Source: a bacterium (GTDB taxonomy: Bacteria; Bacillota; Clostridia; Oscillospirales; Oscillospiraceae). Taken from it: a stretch of 6,027 bases of DNA. This document shows, piece by piece, positions 1 through 5,500 of this stretch. The stretch spans positions 1 to 6,027 of the forward strand of contig JAHYYS010000091.1 of the NCBI GenBank assembly GCA_019424865.1, read 5' to 3'. The notes beneath the pieces were generated by a model. The model searched no databases, had not been told where the DNA came from, and was given only the letters and a program-made list of their open reading frames with translations. Within the stretch, counting starts at the first letter, position 1. Each line of letters opens with the position of its first letter. A program made the translations under genes and the position numbers.

Positions 1-389
1 TAGGTGGCCTTGGTGATGGGCATGGCGATGCCGGTGATGTCCACCTCCTGGAAGGAGTCCTTGCCCAGGATGTCCTCGGTGACGTTGCAGGTGATGAACA
101 CCACGGGGGAGGAGTCCATATAGGCGGTGGCAATGCCGGTGGTCAGGTTGGTGGCCCCGGGGCCGCTGGTGGCAAAGCACACCCCCACCTTGCCCGTGGA
201 CCGGGCATAGCCGTCGGCGGCGTGGGAGGCCCCCTGCTCGTGGGCGGTCAATACGTGATGTATTTTATCTTTATAGTTATACAGCTCGTCATAGATATTC
301 AGGATGCTGCCCCCGGGATAGCCGAAGACAGTGTCCACGCCCTGCTCCAGCAGGCACTCCATAATGGCTTGGGTCGCACGGACTTTCAT
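1..389 (-). CDS. ilvB: Acetolactate synthase large subunit, second copy, N-terminal 129 codons (partial at window edge)
   Basis: This is the start of a thiamine-diphosphate (ThDP) enzyme that condenses pyruvate with pyruvate or 2-ketobutyrate, the first common step of branched-chain amino acid synthesis. The start is the ATG at 389-387, with GAGAAG 5 nt upstream and AGGAG 13 nt upstream. Visible ThDP-domain motifs are FGYPGGSI (22-29), the catalytic glutamate E51 in AHEQGASHAADGYAR, TSGPGATNL (74-82), and FQEVD (113-117), whose Phe/Gln correspond to the substrate-pocket pair of AHAS II. The C-terminal part (FAD domain and ThDP/Mg domain) lies outside the window. It is the third gene after ilvB and ilvN, 209 bp downstream of ilvN, with no clear terminator between them, so co-transcription is likely. 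The usual ITGQV segment reads ITCNV (99-103). Family membership is secure; anabolic AHAS versus catabolic ALS cannot be settled from this part alone, although operon context favours anabolic. Confidence 0.93.
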   Translation of the reverse strand, partial: MKVRATQAIMECLLEQGVDTVFGYPGGSILNIYDELYNYKDKIHHVLTAHEQGASHAADGYARSTGKVGVCFATSGPGATNLTTGIATAYMDSSPVVFITCNVTEDILGKDSFQEVDITGIAMPITKAT

Positions 390-598
390 AACTTCTTCTC
401 AACTCCTGTCAAAAGCCTCGCAGAGTCTCGCCGCCGCGGCGGCGCTCCCCCTGTGGGCTGATTCTTGTCACGCTGCGCTTTGGGCGCGCGGCCGGGTCGC
501 TTTCGCTGCGGCTCCGGACACAAACGGCCGGACTCCGTCCGTCCTGGTTTGCATCCGTCGCTCCGCTCCAAGCTCCCCTGTGCGCCTGCCCTCCGCGC
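390..598 (-). other. Non-coding spacer between ilvN and the second large-subunit gene, with GC palindrome and degenerate repeats
   Basis: This stretch of 209 bp inside an otherwise tight operon has no convincing gene. It holds a perfect 16-bp palindrome, CGCCGCCGCGGCGGCG, at 429-444, which could form a small RNA hairpin but has no following T-tract. On the minus strand it also has three loosely similar motifs: GAGCGGAGCGACGG, GAGCCGCAGCGAAAGCGACC and AAGCGCAGCGTGAC. The texture is that of a dispersed intergenic repeat rather than of coding DNA. No promoter for the downstream gene was recognised. Confidence 0.5.
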
Positions 599-1084
599 TT
601 AGATCTTCCCTCCGCCCTTCTGCACGGCAATGACGCCGGTGCGGGCCACCTCCAGGATGGAGAAGGGGCGCATCATGGCCTGGAAGGTATCCAGGCGCTC
701 CGGGGTGTCGGAGAGCTCCATGGTCATGGAGGTGGGCGAGATGTCATCCACCTTGGCCCCCATAATTTCACAGATGGTCATAATGTCCTGGCGGGTTTTG
801 TTGTTGGCGTTCACCTTTAAAATCATCAGCTCCCGGCCGATGAGGCTGTTCTCCTCCAGAGTGCGGACCTTGATGACGTCAATGAGCTTGTTCAGCTGCT
901 TCTCCACCTGCTCCACCACGCTGTTCCCGCTGTCCACGATGATGGTGATGCGGGAAATGGTGGGGTCATCGGTGACGCCCACCGCCAGGGACTCAATGTT
1001 GAAGGCCCGGCGGGAGAACAGCCCGGTAATCCGGTTGAGCACGCCGGCCTGGTTCTCCACCAGCACGGAAATGGTCTGCTTCAT
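599..1084 (-). CDS. ilvN: Acetolactate synthase small (regulatory) subunit
   Basis: This 161-aa protein is the regulatory subunit of acetohydroxyacid synthase: it activates the large subunit and confers feedback inhibition by valine. An N-terminal ACT domain (about residues 2-78) contains NQAGVLNRITGLF and RRAFNIESLAVG. Gly14 and Asn29 match positions whose mutation abolishes valine sensitivity in E. coli IlvH, so feedback control is probably intact; the residue-17 position is Asn rather than the Ser of IlvH. The C-terminal domain (about 84-157) carries GRELMILKVNAN and the DITGxx-like stretch up to ARTGVIAVQKG. Length is typical for the family. The ATG at 1084 has an ideal AGGAGG 8 nt upstream (1098-1093), placed directly after the ilvB stop codon. 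The 14-bp gap to ilvB implies translational coupling and a physical complex with that subunit, and possibly also with the second large subunit downstream. Confidence 0.97.
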   Translation of the reverse strand: MKQTISVLVENQAGVLNRITGLFSRRAFNIESLAVGVTDDPTISRITIIVDSGNSVVEQVEKQLNKLIDVIKVRTLEENSLIGRELMILKVNANNKTRQDIMTICEIMGAKVDDISPTSMTMELSDTPERLDTFQAMMRPFSILEVARTGVIAVQKGGGKI

Positions 1085-1098
1085 ATGTTCCCCCTCCT

Positions 1099-2727
1099 TT
1101 AATCATTGGTGCCCACGTCGGGGTGGACCTCACAAATCAGCAGGCAGCAGCCCTTGGCGCCCAAAAACTGATCCAGCGTCTCGTCCAGCTTGTCCTCATC
1201 GTTCAGCGTAAGGCTGGGAATCCCATAGGCGGCGGCAATGGCCGCAAAGTCGGGAGAGCCGTCCAGGGCCACGCCGAAGGGCCCGTGATAGGGGGCGGCA
1301 TTTTGAATCTGGTACACCAGCCCCAGGGTCTGATTGCGGAACAGGACAATTTTCAAATCCATATCCGCCGCCCGCACCGCAGCCAGCTCGTTCATGGCCA
1401 TCTGGAAGGAGCCGTCGCCGCAGACCACCACCGTCTGCCGCTCCGGCCGGGCCACCTTGGCCCCCACGGCGGCGGGCAGCGCGTACCCCATGGTGCCCAG
1501 GCCCCCGCTGGTGAGCAGCCGGCCGTTTTTCTGGGGCAGATACTTGCAGGTGAAAATCTGGTTCTGGCCCACGTCGGCGCACACCACCGCGTCGTCATCC
1601 AGCTTGGCCCCCAGCCTGCGCAGGACGGTGCCGGGAAACACATATCCCTCCCGCCGGGGGAACACCCGGCCCAGCTCCGCCTTGCGGTAATCCCTCAGCC
1701 GCTCCAGCCAGTCCGCCGAATCGGTGACGGCGGGCCCGCGGTCCAAAATCTGCCGCAGAATCACCTTCACATCCCCCACCAGGGGGATGGCGGCCTGCAT
1801 GTTCTTTCCAATCTCCGCCGGATCCACATCAATGTGGATGGTGGCCATGCGGCGCTGAATCTCCCGGGGGTCCAGCACCGCCCGGTCCGCCGCCCGGGTG
1901 CCCACCATAATCAGCAAATCCGCCTTTGCCAGCGCCTTGTTGGCACAGTGGTTGCCGTGGGCCCCGATCATCCCCATGTTCAGGGGGTGGTCGGTGGGCA
2001 TCAGGGAGATGCCCATCATGGTCTTCACCACCGGGATGGCGCAGCGCTCCGCCAGCTCCAGCAGCTCCTCCCGGGCGTTGGCCAGCCACACGCCCCCTCC
2101 GGCGCAGATCAGGGGCTGTCTGGCCCGGCCAATGGCCTCCACCACCCGCTTAATCTGCAGGTCGTTGCCCTTGACGCTGGGCTTGTAGCTGCGGATATTG
2201 ACCTCCTCCGGGTACTCAAAGCGCTTGATCGTCTGCTCCTGAATGTCGATGGGCACATCAATCAGCACGGGGCCGGGCCGCCCGGTGGAGGCAATGTGGA
2301 AGGCCTCCTTGATGATGCGGGGGATGTCGTTGGCGTTTTTCACCAGATAGCTGTGCTTGGAAAAGGGGGCCACCGCGCCGGTGATGTCCACCTCCTGAAA
2401 GATGTCCCGCCCCAGCAGGTGGCTGGGCACCTGCCCGGTGATGGCCACCATGGGGATGGAATCCATGTACGCCGTGGCAATGCCGGTAATCAGGTTGGTG
2501 GCCCCCGGGCCGGAGGTCACCATGCACACCCCCACCTTGCCGCTGGTGCGGGCATAGCCGGAGGCCATGTGCCCCGCGTTCTGCTCGGTGCGCACCAGGG
2601 TATATCCAATCTCAGGGACGTCCTTCAGCGCGTCCGCCAGGGGACAGATGGTAGCGCCGGCATAGCCGAAAATATGGTCTACCTGTTCCCGCTTCAAACT
2701 TTCCACCAATGCCTGCGCTCCATTCAC
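1099..2727 (-). CDS. ilvB: Acetolactate synthase large subunit, full-length, divergent type
   Basis: This 542-aa ThDP/FAD-dependent enzyme forms acetolactate or acetohydroxybutyrate in valine, leucine and isoleucine synthesis. Start is GTG (2727-2725) with GGAGGT 8 nt upstream (2741-2736). N-terminal domain: FGYAGATI (20-27), catalytic E48 in RTEQNAGHMASGYAR, TSGPGATNL, ITGQV (96-100), FQEVD (110-114). Central FAD-binding domain about 190-330 with VGTRAADR (275-282) and HIDVDPAEIGKN (298-309). C-terminal ThDP/Mg domain with SGGLGTMGYALPAA (407-420), GDGSFQMAMNELA (437-449) and RNQTLGLV (464-471). Oddities: GYAGA replaces GYPGG, GQNQ replaces GQHQ, Arg464 replaces the first Asn of the NN motif (the Mg ligand Asn465 is kept), and Ile474 sits where most AHAS have Trp. 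The protein ends at HPDVGTND without the usual YPMVPPG tail. First gene after the T-box leader, coupled to ilvN. The family is certain; its substrate preference is open. Confidence 0.95.
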   Translation of the reverse strand: MNGAQALVESLKREQVDHIFGYAGATICPLADALKDVPEIGYTLVRTEQNAGHMASGYARTSGKVGVCMVTSGPGATNLITGIATAYMDSIPMVAITGQVPSHLLGRDIFQEVDITGAVAPFSKHSYLVKNANDIPRIIKEAFHIASTGRPGPVLIDVPIDIQEQTIKRFEYPEEVNIRSYKPSVKGNDLQIKRVVEAIGRARQPLICAGGGVWLANAREELLELAERCAIPVVKTMMGISLMPTDHPLNMGMIGAHGNHCANKALAKADLLIMVGTRAADRAVLDPREIQRRMATIHIDVDPAEIGKNMQAAIPLVGDVKVILRQILDRGPAVTDSADWLERLRDYRKAELGRVFPRREGYVFPGTVLRRLGAKLDDDAVVCADVGQNQIFTCKYLPQKNGRLLTSGGLGTMGYALPAAVGAKVARPERQTVVVCGDGSFQMAMNELAAVRAADMDLKIVLFRNQTLGLVYQIQNAAPYHGPFGVALDGSPDFAAIAAAYGIPSLTLNDEDKLDETLDQFLGAKGCCLLICEVHPDVGTND

Positions 2728-2735
2728 GGAACGTC

Positions 2736-2741
2736 ACCTCC
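2736..2741 (-). promoter_or_regulatory. Ribosome binding site deciding the GTG start of ilvB
   Basis: The minus strand reads GGAGGT at 2741-2736, 8 nt before GTG at 2727-2725. This ideal spacing supports GTG as the start and places the N-terminus at MNGAQALVES, where the family homology begins. Confidence 0.85.
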
Positions 2742-2770
2742 ATCAATCTGAATCATGATTCTGCCGCTGC

Positions 2771-2816
2771 AAAACAAAAGCGGCCCCGTCCTATCCAGTC
2801 TTGATAGGACGAAGCC
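2771..2816 (-). terminator. T-box-controlled intrinsic terminator upstream of ilvB
   Basis: On the minus strand a 14-bp stem (2816-2803 with 2795-2782, containing a perfect nine-pair core CGTCCTATC/GATAGGACG and two G-U pairs near the base) closes a 7-nt loop and is followed by CTTTTGTTTT. It lies just downstream of the conserved T-box sequence, whose 3' part includes the TTCGTCC that must be freed for antitermination. Termination is expected when leucine tRNA is charged. Confidence 0.92.
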
Positions 2817-2940
2817 GACTGCTCCGTGGTACCACCTAAATTCATGGCTGCCTTCTGCCATGCGCTCGTTGCCCCAATAACGGAGGGAACCCGTTCCAAC
2901 CTACTATGGCCGCGCCGGTTCAGAAGGACTGCTCACGGGT

Positions 2941-2943
2941 GAG
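2941..2943 (-). promoter_or_regulatory. Proposed T-box specifier codon CTC (leucine)
   Basis: CTC is preceded by GAAC and followed by A, the arrangement seen in specifier loops, and sits immediately 5' of the strand that can close the base of Stem I. Alternative registers would give CCT (Pro) or TCA (Ser), neither fitting an ilv operon. Confidence 0.7.
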
Positions 2944-3046
2944 GTTCAGAGTTGGCCCTTCACGGGAGCTTACACCAGCCGCTCCCTCTCTGCGCATCCA
3001 GACATTCCTACTGTCCCGCTCATTGCCTTTTGAATGATTGTTCATA

Positions 3047-3075
3047 ATCATACCCCATCCCTTTTGGTTTGTCAA
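3047..3075 (-). promoter_or_regulatory. Promoter of the ilv operon
   Basis: The minus strand has TTGACA (3075-3070), a 17-nt spacer and TATGAT (3052-3047). This is near-consensus for the housekeeping sigma factor. It predicts transcription starting around 3039-3042, exactly at the 5' edge of the T-box leader. Confidence 0.9.
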
Positions 3076-3086
3076 TTCCCTTTCCC

Positions 3087-3112
3087 GGATTTTTTCCCGC
3101 CGGAAAAAGTCC
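3087..3112. promoter_or_regulatory. 26-bp inverted repeat upstream of the ilv promoter (possible operator)
   Basis: Two 11-bp arms, GGATTTTTTCC and GGAAAAAGTCC, flank a 4-bp GC-rich centre; 10 of 11 positions match. The element ends 12 bp upstream of the ilv -35 box, a position suited to an activator or repressor dimer. No known regulator motif was recognised, and a role is inferred only. Confidence 0.4.
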
Positions 3113-3124
3113 TGCCGCATTTTG

Positions 3125-3163
3125 CCTGATCCGGTTCCGAAGGGGCGGATCGGGGCGTTTTTT
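3125..3163 (+). terminator. Terminator-like hairpin between the two divergent promoters
   Basis: CCTGATCCG (3125-3133) can pair with CGGATCGGG (3146-3154) with one G-U pair, followed by GCG and six T residues. It faces rightward but no rightward gene lies to its left in the window, so it may stop antisense transcripts or be a chance or relic structure. Confidence 0.35.
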
Positions 3164-3240
3164 GTTCAATTCCTCCGAAAACCTCCGTCTCCTTTTTCCC
3201 GCCTATAGGGAACCATGCCCCAACGCCGTCAAAAAAACAG

Positions 3241-3269
3241 TTGTCACAGCCTGTATTTTAATGTATAAT
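3241..3269 (+). promoter_or_regulatory. Promoter of the EF-G paralogue
   Basis: TTGTCA (3241-3246), a 17-bp spacer and a perfect TATAAT (3264-3269) form a strong sigma-A type promoter. Transcription would begin near 3276, leaving a 5' UTR of about 80 nt. That UTR holds nothing else I can name beyond a small CTCCGGAG palindrome at 3316-3323. Confidence 0.85.
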
Positions 3270-3357
3270 AAACAACAGCATACCGCGTACCCGGCGGGGA
3301 CTCTCTGGGGCCTCCCTCCGGAGCAATCGTCCAACCATAAAGGAGTGGAAAAAAGAC

Positions 3358-5430
3358 ATGAGATATTCTGTACAAAACATCCGCAACGTCTGCCTTCTGG
3401 GCCACGGTGGGAGCGGCAAGACCGCCCTGGCGGAGAGCCTGCTGTATATGACCGGCGCCATCGACCGGATGGGCCGGGCGGCGGACGGAAATACCGTGTG
3501 CGATTACGACCCGGAGGAGGTCAAGCGTCAGATTTCCATCTCCCTGGCCGTGGCCCCGGTGGAATTCAAGGGCTGCAAAATCAACATCCTGGACACCCCG
3601 GGCGGCTTTGATTTCTCCGGCGAGGTGATGGAGGCCCTGCGGGCCGCCGACGCCGCCATCATCGTCTGCTCCGCCAAGGACGGCATCTCCGTGGGTCTGG
3701 AAAAGGCGTGGAAATACTGCGAGGAGCGGAACATGCCCCGCTTTATCTATATCTCCAAGACGGACGAGGAGAACTCCGACTACAACGCCACCTTCGACGC
3801 CCTGCGCGCCAAGTACGGCAACAAGATTGCCCCCCTGGTGGTTCCCATCTGGGACGAAACCAAGCATATCATCGGCATCATCGACGTGCTGAACAAGCGC
3901 GCCTATGAGATGAAGGACGGCCAGCGGGTGGAGATTGAAATCCCCGAGGGCAAGGACGAGGTGGTCGCCCAGTTCAACGACGCTTTGAAGGAGTCGGTGG
4001 CTGAGACCAGCGAGGAGTTCATGGACAAGTTCTTCTCCGGCGAGGACTTCACCTATGCCGAGATGATTCAGGGCCTGCGCCAGGGCGTGCGGGAGCTGTC
4101 CCTGTTCCCGGTGCTGTGCGGCTCCGCCATCAATACCATGGGCTCGCTCATGCTGATGGACTATATTGCCGAGCTGCTGCCCACCCCCATGGAGGGCAAC
4201 TACCACAAGGCCACCCGCCCCGACGGCGAGAGCGAGGAATTCGTGGTCTCCCCCGGCGGCGTGCCCACCGCCTTTGTGTTCAAGACGGTCTCGGACCAGT
4301 ACGGCAAGTACTCCTATGTGAAGGTGCTCTCCGGCGTTCTCACCTCCGATCTGTCTCTGGTGAACTCCCGCACTGGCAACACGGAAAAGCTGGGCCGCCT
4401 GTACCAGATGCGGGGCAAGAAGGCCGAGGAGGTCAAGGAGCTGGGCTGCGGCGACATCGGCGCCATTGGCAAGATGGAAAAGGTCAAGACCGGCGACACC
4501 CTGTGCGACCCCCGCAAGGTGGTCTCCCTGAAGCAGATCCCCTTTGCCGAGCCCTGCTACTCCGTGGCCATCTCCCCCAAGACCCGGGGCCAGGATGACA
4601 AGGTGGCCCAGGGCCTCAACCGCCTCAATGAGGAGGATCCCTCCTTCTATGTGGTCAACAACGCCGAAACCCACCAGATGGTCATCTACGCCGCCGGCGA
4701 CATCCAGGTGGATGTGCTGGTGTCCAAGCTGAAGAGCCGCTTCAACGTGGAGGCCGAGCTGAAGGCCCCCCGGGTGCCCTACCGCGAAAAGATCCGCAAG
4801 ACCGTCTCCAAGCAGGGCCGCCACAAGAAGCAGACCGGCGGCTCCGGCCAGTTCGGCGACGTGTGGATCCGCTTCGAGCCCAACCCCGACGAGGAGCAGA
4901 TGGTCTTTGCCGAGGAGGTCTTCGGCGGCTCCGTGCCCAAGAACTTCTTCCCCGCGGTGGAGAAGGGCCTGCGGGAGGCCTGCGTCCACGGGCCGCTGGC
5001 CGGCTATCCGGTGGTCAACCTGAAGGCCGTGCTGTATGACGGAAGCTACCACCCCGTGGACTCCTCTGAAATCGCCTTCAAGACCGCCGCTCAGCTGGCC
5101 TACAAGGCCGCTATGCCCGAGGCCAACCCCGTGCTGCTGGAGCCCGTGGGCGAGCTGAAGGTCACCGTGCCCGACAGCTACATGGGCGACGTCATCGGCG
5201 ATCTGAACAAGCGCCGCGGCCGCGTGATGGGCATGACCCCCACCGGCGACGGGGATCAGGTCATCGAGGCCGAGGTGCCCATGGCCGAAATGACCAGCTA
5301 CGCCATCGACCTGCGGGCTATGACCCAGTCCCGCGGCTCCTATACCTTCCACTTTGTCCGCTATGAGGACTGTCCCCCTGCGGCTCAGGAGAAGGCTATC
5401 GCCGCCGCTAAGGCCATGCAGGAGGAATAA
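3358..5430 (+). CDS. Elongation factor G-like translational GTPase (EF-G paralogue) with altered GTPase motifs
   Basis: This 690-aa five-domain EF-G family protein presumably acts on the ribosome in translocation. ATG 3358 has AAAGGAG 12 nt upstream. G domain: P-loop GHGGSGKT (15-22; housekeeping EF-G has AHIDAGKT), switch I KRQISIS (56-62, RGITI equivalent), DTPGGFDF (79-86), SKTD (133-136, normally NKxD), CGSAI (254-258). Domain II is about 297-385, domain III about 395-465 (SPKTRGQDDKVAQGLNRL). Domain IV keeps KQTGGSGQFG (491-500) and DGSYHPVDSSE (561-571), whose His565 corresponds to the translocation histidine H583 of E. coli. Domain V is about 595-680 (LLEPVGELKVTVP, YMGDVIGDLNKRRGRV). 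The GHGGSGKT loop and solitary location mark it as the accessory EF-G-like type (sometimes labelled fusA2), not the str-operon fusA. Gly83 replaces the catalytic histidine, so GTP hydrolysis may be weak. A ribosome-protection or resistance role is less likely but not excluded. Confidence 0.95.
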   Translation: MRYSVQNIRNVCLLGHGGSGKTALAESLLYMTGAIDRMGRAADGNTVCDYDPEEVKRQISISLAVAPVEFKGCKINILDTPGGFDFSGEVMEALRAADAAIIVCSAKDGISVGLEKAWKYCEERNMPRFIYISKTDEENSDYNATFDALRAKYGNKIAPLVVPIWDETKHIIGIIDVLNKRAYEMKDGQRVEIEIPEGKDEVVAQFNDALKESVAETSEEFMDKFFSGEDFTYAEMIQGLRQGVRELSLFPVLCGSAINTMGSLMLMDYIAELLPTPMEGNYHKATRPDGESEEFVVSPGGVPTAFVFKTVSDQYGKYSYVKVLSGVLTSDLSLVNSRTGNTEKLGRLYQMRGKKAEEVKELGCGDIGAIGKMEKVKTGDTLCDPRKVVSLKQIPFAEPCYSVAISPKTRGQDDKVAQGLNRLNEEDPSFYVVNNAETHQMVIYAAGDIQVDVLVSKLKSRFNVEAELKAPRVPYREKIRKTVSKQGRHKKQTGGSGQFGDVWIRFEPNPDEEQMVFAEEVFGGSVPKNFFPAVEKGLREACVHGPLAGYPVVNLKAVLYDGSYHPVDSSEIAFKTAAQLAYKAAMPEANPVLLEPVGELKVTVPDSYMGDVIGDLNKRRGRVMGMTPTGDGDQVIEAEVPMAEMTSYAIDLRAMTQSRGSYTFHFVRYEDCPPAAQEKAIAAAKAMQEE

Positions 5431-5443
5431 AGCAAGCGCATTT

Positions 5444-5487
5444 AAAATACGGCGCACCACGTTGGGAAACGTGGTGCGCCGTATTTT
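5444..5487 (+). terminator. Strong intrinsic terminator after the EF-G paralogue
   Basis: A perfect 20-bp stem (AAAATACGGCGCACCACGTT at 5444-5463 with its exact complement at 5468-5487) closes a 4-nt loop. It begins 14 bp after the stop codon. The A and T ends make it usable from both directions. Confidence 0.93.
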
Positions 5488-5500
5488 GCGGAATGGAAAG

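Larger units (their letters stand above)
2771..3041 (-). ncRNA. T-box leader riboswitch, probably tRNA-Leu (CUC specifier)
   Basis: The transcribed leader between the promoter and ilvB has T-box landmarks in order. Stem I has a 5' AGTA (3012-3009), an apical hairpin GGGAGC/GCTCCC (2986-2981 with 2969-2964) whose loop contains GGTGTAAG as in known T-boxes, and a possible basal helix GCGGG/CCCGT (3019-3015 with 2939-2935). The presumed specifier loop reads GAAC-CTC-A (codon at 2943-2941), the same register as the GAA-N-codon-A of the glyQS T-box, giving Leu CUC. Further hairpins follow (AACGG/CCGTT; CATGGC/GCCATG at 2862-2857 and 2848-2843). The T-box itself is AGGTGGTACCACGGAGC at 2837-2821; its TGGT can pair with ACCA of a tRNA with discriminator A, consistent with tRNA-Leu. 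The terminator is at 2816-2771. T-box identity is firm; the specifier assignment is a manual fold. Confidence 0.93.

Noticed and set aside
402..415. TTGACA on the minus strand shortly before the second large-subunit gene, as a possible -35 box.
   Set aside because: A properly spaced -10 would fall on the start codon itself (ATGAAA), which is neither a good -10 nor compatible with a 5' UTR.
386..571. A 61-codon minus-strand open frame ending in an overlap with the ATG of the second large-subunit gene.
   Set aside because: It needs a TTG start without a clear RBS, is Arg/Pro/Gly-rich, and lies in repeat-like DNA. The ATGA overlap is intriguing but insufficient.
1123..2751. A 542-codon open frame on the plus strand opposite ilvB.
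   Set aside because: It is antisense to a gene with clear AHAS motifs, is rich in His/Gly/Pro/Arg as expected of a GC-driven shadow frame, and has no RBS or recognisable domain.
2920..3120. A 66-codon minus-strand open frame over the ilv leader, possibly a leader peptide.
   Set aside because: Its start lies upstream of the promoter, and the region is fully explained by T-box Stem I. It has no run of branched-chain codons as expected for a classical attenuator peptide.
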